The position numbers were made by a program, and so were the translations under genes. From NCBI RefSeq assembly GCF_000364165.2, contig NZ_CP097810.1, positions 558,001 to 622,000 of the forward strand: a stretch of DNA of 64,000 nt. Reading direction: 5' to 3'. Positions within the stretch are counted from its first letter, which is position 1. Each line of letters begins with the position of its first letter. The notes beneath the pieces were generated by a model. It was given only the letters and a program-made list of their open reading frames with translations. It made no database searches and had not been told where the DNA came from. Of this stretch, positions 8,720 through 17,104 are shown piece after piece. The stretch comes from Clostridium sp. MD294. GTDB lineage: Bacteria > Bacillota > Clostridia > Lachnospirales > Anaerotignaceae.

Positions 8720-10123
8720 TTATTTTCCAAGACCTTTTATCAAATCTTGCTTTTTAATAATTTCAGTTATACGAATACCAAAATTATCATTTACTACTAC
8801 TACATCACCTTTAGCTATACATTGACCATTTACATATAAATCAACTTGGTCACCTGCCAATTTATCTAATACAACAAGAGAACCTTGTGACAACTCTAAT
8901 ATCTCTTTTACTAGTTTTTTTGTTCTACCAATTTCAACAGAAACTTCTAAAGGTACACCAAGTATCATATTTAGATTTTCTTTTTGTTCCTCTCCCATGT
9001 TTTCCTTTGTTGCTTTTAAATTATCTACTGGTAAAGGTTGCACATTAATCACCTTCGGTTCCATTGATTGTTGTGGCATTTGTGGTTGTTGTGTTCCTCC
9101 CATCATTTGCTGCATCATATCTGGTGCTGCTGCTTGCATTTGTGGTTGCATCATTTGTGGCATTGGTTGTGGCTGAGGAATTGGTTGTGGTTGTGGTACT
9201 GGTGCTGGTTGTGGTGTTGGCTCACTTGTTGCACTACCTAGCAATTTTTCAATTTCTTCCTGCGACATATTACCACCACTACTTGATGTACTTGCTGCTG
9301 GTGTTGGCTCTGGTTCACTCGCCGTATTGCCTAGCAACTTCTCAATTTCCTCTTGTGACATATTACCGCCACTACTTGATGTACTTGCTGCTGGTGTTGG
9401 CTCTGGTTCACTCGCCGTATTGCCTAGCAACTTCTCAATTTCTTCTTGTGACATATTACCGCCACTACTCTCTGTAGTTGCCGCTGGTGTTGGCTCTGGT
9501 TCCGGTTCTGTTTCATTGCCCATTTCGTCCATTGGTACTCCAAAAGCAGAAACTAATTTTTTAGCCAATTTAACAGGCATCATATTCATAAATTCGCTCT
9601 CAACATAATCCTCAATTTTTAGGTCAAAGCTAATAACAACTTTTTCTTGTTCACCGCCAAAACAATCATCTTTAAATCCTTGAATATCCTCAATAGAAAA
9701 TGCTTCTGGTGTTGAAATATCTACTACTTCTCCTAAAAATTCAGAAAGTGCTGTAGCTGATGCCCCCATCATCATATTCATAACTTCACAAATTGCACTT
9801 AAATTTAATTCATTTAATTCAAATTCCTCATCTGGAATTTCTGTCATCATTAAAATCTCTACTATAGATTTTACATCTTTTCTTTTTAAAAGCATTACAT
9901 TTGTGCCTTCTAAACCGGCCACATATGTAATTTGCACTCCAATAGCAGGTTCTAAATTTGTAAACTTAAATTCTTCAGCAGTAAGAACTTGTACTCTAGG
10001 TGTTGTAATATCAACTCTTTTACTAAGCATTGTAGATACTGCCGTTGCTGACGCTCCTAAACTTATATTCAGTATTTCACCTATGGCGTCTATCTCTAAT
10101 GGACTAAAACGATTTGAACTCAT
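8720..10123 (-). CDS. fliY: Flagellar motor switch phosphatase FliY with triple internal motif repeat
   Basis: 467 aa. Residues 1-200 are a CheC-like phosphatase domain with two active sites (EIDAIGEILNISLGASATA near 10-28 and AICEVMNMMMGASATALSEF further on). Residues about 204-296 are three 31-residue near-identical repeats containing GNMSQEEIEKLLG. A Pro/Gln/Met-rich linker runs to about 365. The C-terminal FliN domain starts near 385 (NMILGVPLEVSVEIGRTKK). Role: C-ring component and CheY-P phosphatase. Most FliY proteins I know carry one LSQDEIDALL-type motif at the very N-terminus; here that is absent and three copies sit in the linker. Confidence 0.93.
   Translation of the reverse strand: MSSNRFSPLEIDAIGEILNISLGASATAVSTMLSKRVDITTPRVQVLTAEEFKFTNLEPAIGVQITYVAGLEGTNVMLLKRKDVKSIVEILMMTEIPDEEFELNELNLSAICEVMNMMMGASATALSEFLGEVVDISTPEAFSIEDIQGFKDDCFGGEQEKVVISFDLKIEDYVESEFMNMMPVKLAKKLVSAFGVPMDEMGNETEPEPEPTPAATTESSGGNMSQEEIEKLLGNTASEPEPTPAASTSSSGGNMSQEEIEKLLGNTASEPEPTPAASTSSSGGNMSQEEIEKLLGSATSEPTPQPAPVPQPQPIPQPQPMPQMMQPQMQAAAPDMMQQMMGGTQQPQMPQQSMEPKVINVQPLPVDNLKATKENMGEEQKENLNMILGVPLEVSVEIGRTKKLVKEILELSQGSLVVLDKLAGDQVDLYVNGQCIAKGDVVVVNDNFGIRITEIIKKQDLIKGLGK
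9236..9514. repeat. Three tandem 93-bp repeats inside fliY
   Basis: Units begin at 9236, 9329 and 9422 with an exact 93-base period, so the reading frame is kept. The second and third units are almost identical; the first differs at scattered bases. Each encodes 31 residues: an acidic Pro/Glu part, a Ser/Gly spacer and NMSQEEIEKLLG. Unit number is likely to vary between strains by slippage or recombination. Confidence 0.92.
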
Positions 10124-10151
10124 TTCTTTTCTCGCTCCTTCAATAAATCAT

Positions 10152-11156
10152 TTATTCTTCATATATTCCGCTGATTTTTACCGCCATGTTCTTATTTTGA
10201 ACACCAAGTTTTCCTTTAAACCATGGCTGGTCTTCAATATAGAGATAGATTTCAGAATCTTTTGGTTTGTTTAGATTGATAACATCTCCAACATGTAAAT
10301 TATATATATCATTCAAATTTACTTGGGCTTGACCAAGCTCTGCCTTTATTTCTAGCGTAGAGCTCTTAATGCACTCCATAATTTCTTCTGCTGTATCTTC
10401 AATGTTACCTTTTCTACCTGCATTACTACTTCTATTATCAATTAAATTAAATACAACACTTAAAACCGTTTCAGGAATACAAATATTCATTCGTCCTGTT
10501 ACTTTGCCTACCGTAATATCTAAAACTACAATAGCTATAGTTTCGTCCATACTTACTGTTTGCATCATATTACCATTTCTTTCTATTTTTTGTATATCAA
10601 ATGATACATCATCTAAATAGTTCAGCCAGCCATCTCTCATAATGCGTATAAAATGTGAAATGATATCTCGATACAATGCTAACTCTAAATCTGTATACTT
10701 ATAATCAAGAGATATGTTAGGCACTTCTTCTCCAGAAGCTCCCAACATTCTATCAATCATTAACAACATAACTTCTGCATTTGTAAATACAACGGTTGGT
10801 ACTTCTTCTATCTCCTCTGCCCCTTTTGGTAAATGGACGTTTACTAATGTCAATATGTCATTTTCTCTCAAGGCATTACTAAATTCATAATACCTTTGTT
10901 CCTCTACACTGACAATCTCCACCTGACTATTCATACGAAGCAAACCATTTACTCTAGCATTTAATAGTCTAGCATAGTTTTCATAAATATTACTTAATAT
11001 TTTTAGTTTATCTTTTGTAAATTTCTTAGGACTATAAAAATCATATTTTCGATACTTTTTCTCTGGGGTAGTTTCTTTCTTTTCTTCTTCAAAGCCTCCA
11101 CTTGCCATAGAACTTAGCAGTGCATCTATTTGGCTTTGAGATAAAGCTTCCGCCAT
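10152..11156 (-). CDS. fliM: Flagellar motor switch protein FliM
   Basis: 334 aa, ATG with GAGAGGGGGGAAGG upstream. The N-terminal CheY-P binding motif LSQSQIDALL is at residues 5-14. The middle CheC-like domain includes LPKGAEEIEEVPTVVFTNAE and LMIDRMLGASGEEVPN. The C-terminal SpoA/FliN-like domain ends in LYIEDQPWFKGKLGVQNKNM. FliM links CheY-P binding to rotor switching with FliG and FliY. Complete, and in the usual motB-fliM-fliY order except that fliL, often found between motB and fliM, is absent. Confidence 0.95.
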   Translation of the reverse strand: MAEALSQSQIDALLSSMASGGFEEEKKETTPEKKYRKYDFYSPKKFTKDKLKILSNIYENYARLLNARVNGLLRMNSQVEIVSVEEQRYYEFSNALRENDILTLVNVHLPKGAEEIEEVPTVVFTNAEVMLLMIDRMLGASGEEVPNISLDYKYTDLELALYRDIISHFIRIMRDGWLNYLDDVSFDIQKIERNGNMMQTVSMDETIAIVVLDITVGKVTGRMNICIPETVLSVVFNLIDNRSSNAGRKGNIEDTAEEIMECIKSSTLEIKAELGQAQVNLNDIYNLHVGDVINLNKPKDSEIYLYIEDQPWFKGKLGVQNKNMAVKISGIYEE

Positions 11157-11188
11157 TTACCTTCCCCCCTCTCCTTATTATAATTATT

Positions 11189-12004
11189 TTATTGTTGTGT
11201 ATTTTGTGCAGCTTCTTGTTGACTATCTAAAATTGTTTCTACTTTTATACTCTCTGACTCCGCGTAATACTCTTCTAAACTTCTTTCTACATCATCTGTT
11301 TTTGTAATTAGTATTTCAACACGTCTATTTCTTGCTCTTTCTTCTGCTGTGTCAAATTTACTGATTGGTCGAAATTGACCATATCCAGAAGCTACTAATT
11401 TTGTAGGATCAATAAAATTCTTTTGTTGCAAATATAGTAATACCTCTGTTGCCCTATTTGATGATAAAAATCTATCACTTACTGGCTCATTTGGTACATT
11501 TGGACTTGCTTGAGATGTATGCCCCAAAACAGATATTTCTTTAATATTATCTGTAATGCTATTTAAAGCTCCAGCTAATATATCCAATGTATCTTTTCCT
11601 TCTTGTTTTAATACATAACTATCTCCATCAAAAAATATGTTGTTACGAAATGTAATAAACGCAAATCCATCGCCTTTTGAAACTTCTATATCATTTTGCA
11701 AATTATTTTGTTCTATGTACTGCGACAATGTATAAAATAATTCATCAAAGTCATCTATTTGTTCTGGTTGTTCAGAAGATATCAGAGGATCTTCTCCTGG
11801 TTGTTCGTTAGAGTCAATGACAATTTGAGAAATTTCTGCTGCACTTGGATTAAAAGCTTTTACCAAAATTTCAAATTTTTCTTTATTAATATCTGACATA
11901 GAATATAATAATACAAAAAAACACAGCAATAGCGTTACCATGTCGCCATAAGTATCCATCCAATTGGCTCCTCCGCCTCCGCTACTTTTTTTCCTCCTGC
12001 CCAT
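11189..12004 (-). CDS. motB: Stator protein MotB
   Basis: 271 aa. A short basic N-terminus leads to one membrane helix (TYGDMVTLLLCFFVLLYSMS) with the ion-binding Asp21. An acidic plug/linker follows, then an OmpA-type peptidoglycan-binding domain (about 120-240) with VLGHTSQASPNVPNEPVSDR and GYGQFRPISKFDTAEERARN. It anchors the stator to the cell wall with MotA, encoded just upstream. The helix has the CFFVLL wording also seen in sodium-type PomB proteins, but that is not enough to call the coupling ion. Confidence 0.93.
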   Translation of the reverse strand: MGRRKKSSGGGGANWMDTYGDMVTLLLCFFVLLYSMSDINKEKFEILVKAFNPSAAEISQIVIDSNEQPGEDPLISSEQPEQIDDFDELFYTLSQYIEQNNLQNDIEVSKGDGFAFITFRNNIFFDGDSYVLKQEGKDTLDILAGALNSITDNIKEISVLGHTSQASPNVPNEPVSDRFLSSNRATEVLLYLQQKNFIDPTKLVASGYGQFRPISKFDTAEERARNRRVEILITKTDDVERSLEEYYAESESIKVETILDSQQEAAQNTQQ

Positions 12005-12078
12005 TATAACACCTGACCTCTAATTAATCTATTTAAAATTGATTTATTTTTTTATTTTCCTTCATTTTCTATATTCTA

Positions 12079-12897
12079 TCATTCTCCGCCTTCCGCAGAC
12101 GCTGCTTCTCTTTGTCCTTGTGGCAAGAAAGAAATTAATTTCTCTTTTAAAAATTTGGGATTTTCACCCGCTTGTATAGATAATACTCCTTCAATAATAA
12201 TCGTTTTACATAATTCTTCTTCAGAATGTCTTATTCTTAATTTTGTTGCAATAGGATTAAATATCAAGTTCGCTAATATACAACCATAAAATGTTGTTAC
12301 CAAAGCAACAGACATACTTGCACCTAAACTTCCTGCACCACTACTATCTTCTAAATTCATACTTTTTAACATATTAATCAAACCAACCAATGTACCAATC
12401 ATACCAAACGCTGGTGCTGTTGTTGATGCTTTTTCATACATTCCAACAACTTCATCATGTCTTGCTACTAAATTATCCAAGTCATTATTAAGCATTTCTT
12501 TTACTCTATCTGCATCTGTTGCATCTACAATTAGCATCAAGCCTTGTTTAAAAAATGGGTCATCTATTTGGTTCGCTTTTTCTTCCAAAGCTAAAAGTCC
12601 ATTTTTTCTAGCAATTTGTGCAAAATCTACCAATGTATCAATATATTCCATTGGGTCAAATTTTTTGCCATCTAACATAATTTTTAAATGTTTTGGTATT
12701 GCTTTTAAGTGTTTTGAAGAATAATTTGCAACAACAGCTGCAATAGTACCCCCTATAACGATAATTGCACTAGGAGGGTCTGCAAAATTTCCAAGATTAC
12801 CTATAACATATTTAACGCCTTCACTTGTGTCAAGAGCAATACCATTAATAATAAATGCAATACCAACTAGTATACCAATAATTGTTGTTAAGTCCAT
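12079..12897 (-). CDS. motA: Stator protein MotA
   Basis: 272 aa with four membrane segments. The cytoplasmic loop carries conserved charged residues that contact FliG (NNDLDNLVARHDEVVGMYEK). The C-terminal pair of helices reads TAPAFGMIGTLVGLINMLKS and LGASMSVALVTTFYGCILAN. Start ATG 12897 follows GCGGAGGCG. MotA and MotB form the ion-driven stator; here both are inside the big flagellar operon, between flbD and fliM. Confidence 0.95.
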   Translation of the reverse strand: MDLTTIIGILVGIAFIINGIALDTSEGVKYVIGNLGNFADPPSAIIVIGGTIAAVVANYSSKHLKAIPKHLKIMLDGKKFDPMEYIDTLVDFAQIARKNGLLALEEKANQIDDPFFKQGLMLIVDATDADRVKEMLNNDLDNLVARHDEVVGMYEKASTTAPAFGMIGTLVGLINMLKSMNLEDSSGAGSLGASMSVALVTTFYGCILANLIFNPIATKLRIRHSEEELCKTIIIEGVLSIQAGENPKFLKEKLISFLPQGQREAASAEGGE

Positions 12898-12921
12898 AAC
12901 ACGCCTCCGCTAATTTCTCCA

Positions 12922-13155
12922 TTACCACAACAAATTTTCTTCACCATTATGCTCTATACTCATTTTTTGATGCCATTCATATATCTTTGCATTATAATCA
13001 ATAATCTTTTGTACAATTTCTTCAGCACTTTCCCTTACTACGTAATAATCCTTATTCATCATAATAATTTTACTTTCTGGAATTAATTCAATTCTCTCAA
13101 TTTGTCCACAGTTAATAATAAATGGTTCTTTATTTAATTTTGTCAGCTTAATCAA
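12922..13155 (-). CDS. flbD: Flagellar protein FlbD / SwrD
   Basis: 77 aa, TTG start at 13155 after AGAGGGGGGC. It has the compact FlbD pattern: MIKLTKLNKEPFIINCGQIE, then RIELIPESKIIMMNKDYYVV and the ESAEEIVQKIIDY helix. The Bacillus homologue (SwrD) is needed for full motor torque. It lies between flgE and motA, consistent with a stator-related role. Confidence 0.9.
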   Translation of the reverse strand: MIKLTKLNKEPFIINCGQIERIELIPESKIIMMNKDYYVVRESAEEIVQKIIDYNAKIYEWHQKMSIEHNGEENLLW

Positions 13156-13187
13156 AATAAGCCCCCCTCTTTTTATATTTATAATTT

Positions 13188-13217
13188 AGCCAGAGCGGGA
13201 ATTTTCCCACTCTAGCT
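13188..13217 (-). other. Intercistronic stem-loop downstream of flgE
   Basis: On the minus strand the arms are AGCTAGAGTGGGAA and TTCCCGCTCTGGCT around a two-base loop, about 13 pairs with two G-U. No U-tract follows; the flbD ribosome site lies about 20 bases beyond. Likely an RNA-processing or 3'-stabilising element for flgE mRNA, by inference. Confidence 0.55.
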
Positions 13218-13227
13218 CATTATATTA

Positions 13228-14202
13228 TTATCGTTTCATATTAACCAGTTCTTCCAGCATTTGATCTGTTACTGTGATAATTCTTGTATTTGCTTGGAAA
13301 CCTCTTTGTGTTGTAATCATTTCTGCAAATTCATTTGCAATGTCTACATTGGCCATTTCCAAACAAGCTGTTTGCAATCTTCCTGTATTTCCTTCTCCAG
13401 GTTGGAATGCTTCTACTACACCAGTATTGTTTCCTATATTATAATAAGAATTTACATCAGCTTCCAAAGCACCAGGATTAGGAACATTTGCTACTGCAAT
13501 AATACCTAATGCAAATGTTTCTCCGCTTGGCATTTTTGCTGTAACTACACCACTTTTATCAATGGAAATAGCAACTTTTGGAACTTCTCCTTCTTCTCCA
13601 CCATTAACGCCGCCACCGCCTGCATTATCACCTTGTATTTCTGGTACTTTTAATGGTACTAGATTTGTTTGATCTATTGCTGCCCCATCTGGCAATGGAA
13701 ATGTAGTTCCCTCTGGATAGGAAAAACCATATACTACATAACCATTTCTATCCACCAGATATCCATCTTCATCTTTATCAAAAGCACCTACTCTTGTTAA
13801 TTTCAAAGCACTAATATCTAACTGTTCTCCATCTTCTGCTGCTCCCTGCTTTGGATTAACACCTTTTGTATCTTCTGGCAATTTAGTACCTACCAAAAAG
13901 AAACCTTGACCAATAATCATACAATCAGAAGCTTTTCCTGTTGCTGCTGGTGTACTCGTTTCAAAAAGTTTATCAATTGTTGATAAGCTACAACCATAAC
14001 CTACTTGTGCTGCATTTGTACCACCAAAGGAGTCTGAACCTCCTGCTGCGTGTGATGTTGTTGTATACATAGCTTCATGAAATGTTGCACGAGATGCTTT
14101 ATAACCATATGTGTTACAGTTTGATATATTATTGCCTATAACGTCCATTTTTGATTGATGTGTTTTTAAACCTGCTACTGCAGCATACATTGATCTAACC
14201 AT
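13228..14202 (-). CDS. flgE: Flagellar hook protein FlgE
   Basis: 324 aa, ATG after AGGAGG. N-terminal axial motif GNNISNCNTYGYKASRATFH (about 23-42), body motif GQGFFLVGTKLPE, an inserted Gly/Glu-rich loop (GGGGVNGGEEGEV, about 197-209), and C-terminal LQTACLEMANVDIANEFAEM. Short for a hook protein but within the Firmicutes range. It forms the curved hook that joins rod and filament; the cap FlgD is encoded two genes upstream. Stem-loops flank the gene on both sides. Confidence 0.93.
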   Translation of the reverse strand: MVRSMYAAVAGLKTHQSKMDVIGNNISNCNTYGYKASRATFHEAMYTTTSHAAGGSDSFGGTNAAQVGYGCSLSTIDKLFETSTPAATGKASDCMIIGQGFFLVGTKLPEDTKGVNPKQGAAEDGEQLDISALKLTRVGAFDKDEDGYLVDRNGYVVYGFSYPEGTTFPLPDGAAIDQTNLVPLKVPEIQGDNAGGGGVNGGEEGEVPKVAISIDKSGVVTAKMPSGETFALGIIAVANVPNPGALEADVNSYYNIGNNTGVVEAFQPGEGNTGRLQTACLEMANVDIANEFAEMITTQRGFQANTRIITVTDQMLEELVNMKR

Positions 14203-14234
14203 TTATTATTTCCTCCTAAAATTTTGCTGTCATT

Positions 14235-14259
14235 GAGAGCAGACAGTCTATCTGCTCTC
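14235..14259 (-). other. Intercistronic stem-loop upstream of flgE
   Basis: Arms GAGAGCAGA and TCTGCTCTC, nine perfect pairs, around a seven-base loop, located about 35-60 bases before the flgE start and after the TIGR02530 gene stop. There is no U-tract, so it is probably not a terminator. Together with the element at 13188-13217 it brackets the hook cistron. Confidence 0.6.
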
Positions 14260-14283
14260 TTAGCCTCCATAAAATGGTCCAGC

Positions 14284-14664
14284 TTATAGTATAACAGCAC
14301 TATCTATTTTTGTAAAAATATTATTTTTCATTTCAGCTCCACTTAATGTTGTTACAACGATATTATTGGGAACATTTACAATAAATACTTCTTTAGGGCC
14401 TATTATTACAACATCTTTTGCTCCTTTTTGTTTCGCTTTCGCTACTGCATCATTTAAATCATTCATAAGAGTTGTTGTTACTTCTATGCCCCTTTGGTCA
14501 ATTCTTTCTTTGGCATGTTTTGAAAATTGTACCTCTTGCTTTTGTTGTATCGTTTCTTGCAAAAGTTGTTCAAAACCTATTCCTCTTTGACCTGCCTGTA
14601 TTTTTTGTAGTTCGGAGCCTCTAATTCCATTTACTACTTGATTATTATTTACATTTTGAACCAT
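14284..14664 (-). CDS. TIGR02530-type flagellar operon protein
   Basis: 126 aa. The N-terminus is polar; the central part VQFSKHAKERIDQRGIEV is the recognisable signature of the conserved flagellar-operon family I know as TIGR02530. The C-terminal half alternates beta strands and ends with KNNIFTKIDSAVIL. No enzymatic motif is visible. Members sit between flgD and flgE in Clostridia and Bacilli; the function is not established to my knowledge, though position suggests hook assembly. Confidence 0.88.
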   Translation of the reverse strand: MVQNVNNNQVVNGIRGSELQKIQAGQRGIGFEQLLQETIQQKQEVQFSKHAKERIDQRGIEVTTTLMNDLNDAVAKAKQKGAKDVVIIGPKEVFIVNVPNNIVVTTLSGAEMKNNIFTKIDSAVIL

Positions 14665-14695
14665 ACAACATTCCCCTTATCCTGTTCCTCTAAGT

Positions 14696-15274
14696 TTATG
14701 CCTCTGGTTTGACTTCTTCTGTGTTGTCTGTAGTATCGTCTTTGTCTATACTTTCATCTTTGTCTATGCCTTCGTCTTTGTCTACATCTCCATCTACGCC
14801 TTCATTTTTATCATTACCTTCATTTTCTATAAATTCTTCTGGAATTTTACCAACAGCCATAATTTGTGACAAACTATATGCTTTTCCATCTACAAAAACA
14901 ACAGTTTCTCCTTGATATAATCCAGTTCCTGTAATTAAACCAACTTTTGTTTCTAATTCTCCCTTTGAATTTTCTACTGCAAGTGTAACTTCCTTTCCTA
15001 CCAATGATGCAGAATAGTTTGTAACTGCAATATCATTCATATTTTCAATAGCTGATTTTAATTCTGACATTGTTTGTATAGATGACATTTGTGATAATTG
15101 CTGCATCATTTCTGAGTTACTCATTGGATTTGTCATATCTTGATTTTGCAACTGTGCTGCAATCAACTTTAAAAAATCTGTTGAGTCTAATGTTGTTTTA
15201 CTATATGTGCCCGCTTTTCTAAAAGCATCTTCTGCTCTTTGATTATAAGCAGCACTTATATTATCTATTGCCAT
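14696..15274 (-). CDS. flgD: Hook-cap assembly protein FlgD with acidic repeat tail
   Basis: 192 aa from the ATG at 15274, which follows AAAGGAGGA; an upstream in-frame ATG overlaps fliK and lacks a ribosome site. The FlgD core is DFLKLIAAQLQNQDMTNPMS, then MSSIQTMSELKSAIE and the SLVGKEVTLAVE segment. The C-terminal tail (about 150-192) is unusual: after EFIENEGNDKNEGVDGD it repeats the pattern DKDE(G/S)(V/I) three times. FlgD caps the growing hook and is later discarded. The usual C-terminal domains of larger FlgD proteins are missing. Confidence 0.9.
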   Translation of the reverse strand: MAIDNISAAYNQRAEDAFRKAGTYSKTTLDSTDFLKLIAAQLQNQDMTNPMSNSEMMQQLSQMSSIQTMSELKSAIENMNDIAVTNYSASLVGKEVTLAVENSKGELETKVGLITGTGLYQGETVVFVDGKAYSLSQIMAVGKIPEEFIENEGNDKNEGVDGDVDKDEGIDKDESIDKDDTTDNTEEVKPEA

Positions 15275-15293
15275 AGCAATTCCTCCTTTTTCA

Positions 15294-16571
15294 TTATACT
15301 GCATTCCATAATCCTAATCTCATTTGTTGTATGAAATCTATAGATTGCTCTGCCTGCATTCTTTGTTGATGTTGTTTTTGCTGTTCTTCTTTTTGTCTTG
15401 CAAATCCATCACCTTTTGCTTCTCTATTTTGGTCTTGTGCTTGCATTTCTTTTTTGTCAACTACTTCAACATTTGTTTCATTTCCTGTATTTTGTTCTAT
15501 AATAGAACTAATTTCTCTTGCTTTTTCTGCAAGCAGGCTACTTGTTTTTGCATTTTCAGCAAACATTGATATATGTGCCTGACCATTTTCCATAACTAAT
15601 TTAATTACTATTTTACCTAGCTCTTTTGGCATAAGCTGTATTTCAAATTCATTTTCATGCTGTGCAAATTTTGCTAACATTTTATCAGATACTTTTTGTG
15701 CTACTTCTCCACCTGAAATTTGAGCATTTTCTCCTACTTTAATATTGATAACATCATCAGAAAATGTTTTTCTATTTGTAGTAGGAATTTCTTCTTCAAA
15801 AATGTTTGTTTCCTCTTCTGAAGTGTTTGTTTGTGCTGTATTTGTATTTGTTTCAGCTGTAGTTGCCTGTTCTGTTTTTACTACAACAGTTTCTTCTGTT
15901 GCTTTTGCGGTTTCCACTTTTGCATCTGTTTTTACAGCTTCTGTCTGCTGTTTTTGTTCTTGTTTTGGTTGTACTTCAACAGCTTTTTCTACTTCTACCT
16001 CTTTTGGAGCTTCTTTTACAACAGCTTCTTCTGTTTGTACAGTTGTTTGTTGTACTACTTGTTCTGCTCCCTTTTCATTTCCTTGTTGTATTACATTTCC
16101 TTCTACTGCTGTCTGTTGTGTTATATCAGCGTTTACTTCAGTTGTTGCCTGTAATACTTCTGTTTGTGCTACAGGGGATAGTATAGCACCATTTTCTGTT
16201 TGATTTTCTACTGGTACAATATTCGTGTTTACTGTTGCTACAAACATAGCTAAATCTACTTGTTGTATCATATTGCCCTTTGTTTGTTCTACATCTTTAC
16301 TATCTGTTTCTTCCCCTTGCTGTTTCTCTGGCTTTGTAACATCTTCTTTTTCTTTGATACTATCTTCTTTATTTTTGGTATCTTTTGAAGATGTATCTTT
16401 TTTAGCGTTTGTTTTGGTAGCATTATTATCATTGGCTGTTTTTTGTGTTTGGGCTGTCTGCTGCATGAAACCATAAAATGCTTCATTTTTGTAGTCAGAA
16501 CCCTTTGCTTTTGCTGCTGATACTTGCCCCTGCATTGTCACAAAGTCATTTAATTTTACGCTTGTATCCAC
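15294..16571 (-). CDS. fliK: Hook-length control protein FliK
   Basis: 425 aa, GTG start at 16571 after AAGGAGGTGACG. The N-terminal two thirds are low-complexity Gln/Thr/Glu/Lys sequence typical of the ruler region. The C-terminal Flg_hook domain (about residues 285-370) includes FEIQLMPKELGKIVIKLVME and the following HISMFAENAKTSSLLAEKAR. A Gln/Met-rich tail ends the protein. FliK measures the hook and triggers FlhB switching. It lies between fliJ and flgD. Confidence 0.9.
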   Translation of the reverse strand: MDTSVKLNDFVTMQGQVSAAKAKGSDYKNEAFYGFMQQTAQTQKTANDNNATKTNAKKDTSSKDTKNKEDSIKEKEDVTKPEKQQGEETDSKDVEQTKGNMIQQVDLAMFVATVNTNIVPVENQTENGAILSPVAQTEVLQATTEVNADITQQTAVEGNVIQQGNEKGAEQVVQQTTVQTEEAVVKEAPKEVEVEKAVEVQPKQEQKQQTEAVKTDAKVETAKATEETVVVKTEQATTAETNTNTAQTNTSEEETNIFEEEIPTTNRKTFSDDVINIKVGENAQISGGEVAQKVSDKMLAKFAQHENEFEIQLMPKELGKIVIKLVMENGQAHISMFAENAKTSSLLAEKAREISSIIEQNTGNETNVEVVDKKEMQAQDQNREAKGDGFARQKEEQQKQHQQRMQAEQSIDFIQQMRLGLWNAV

Positions 16572-16634
16572 AACGTCACCTCCTTAAAATAATAAAATAT
16601 TTATAGTAAATTCTTTTTAGAATTACTACCAAAA

Positions 16635-17078
16635 TTATTTTGTTGCAATACGATTAAATGAAACAAATTCTTCTACTAATGCTTCTTCTGCCTTTTGTTC
16701 TTCTTTATGATATATTTCTAATTTTTTTTCTTTCAATTTTTCTAATGATGAAGTATCCTGTTTTGCTGCAACAACTTCCATTCTCTTATTTTCTTCTTCC
16801 ACTTTTATTAATGCTAATTTCTTTTCTTCTTGTTTTATAGATACTTCTAATTTTCTCAAATATGCTTCAAAACCTATAGACTCTATTATTGTAATGCCTT
16901 CCATTTTTTTCTGGTTAAAATCGTTATTACACTTTTTATATTCTTCTTCTAAGTTATGTATTACTTTTTCTTGTTCATTAATTCTAGCTAATATTTTTGC
17001 GTGTTCATTTTTTAAAGAGTCTAAAACTTGATTTTTATAACTTAATACGGTTCCTAATGTAAAATTAAATTTTTTCAT
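16635..17078 (-). CDS. fliJ: Flagellar export chaperone FliJ
   Basis: 147 aa, nearly all alpha-helical coiled coil, opening MKKFNFTLGTVLSYKNQVLD, which is the common FliJ N-terminus (basic residues then a hydrophobic-LxxV pattern). FliJ is the stalk-like partner of the FliI ATPase. It lies directly after fliI (26 bp) and before fliK, the standard order. Confidence 0.88.
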   Translation of the reverse strand: MKKFNFTLGTVLSYKNQVLDSLKNEHAKILARINEQEKVIHNLEEEYKKCNNDFNQKKMEGITIIESIGFEAYLRKLEVSIKQEEKKLALIKVEEENKRMEVVAAKQDTSSLEKLKEKKLEIYHKEEQKAEEALVEEFVSFNRIATK

Positions 17079-17104
17079 AATACCATTACATTCCTCTCCT
17101 CAAA

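Noticed and set aside
9236-9514. CRISPR array or non-coding tandem repeat
   Set aside because: The 93-bp units are contiguous with no unique spacers and keep the FliY reading frame; it is a protein repeat.
9064-9608. Plus-strand coding sequences opposite the fliY repeats
   Set aside because: Open only because the FliY linker has biased codons; no ribosome site, and the translations are low-complexity Leu/Val/Ser runs.
15745-16203. Plus-strand gene opposite fliK
   Set aside because: The predicted proteins are Ser/Cys/Phe/Leu low-complexity mirrors of the Thr/Gln/Lys-rich FliK middle.
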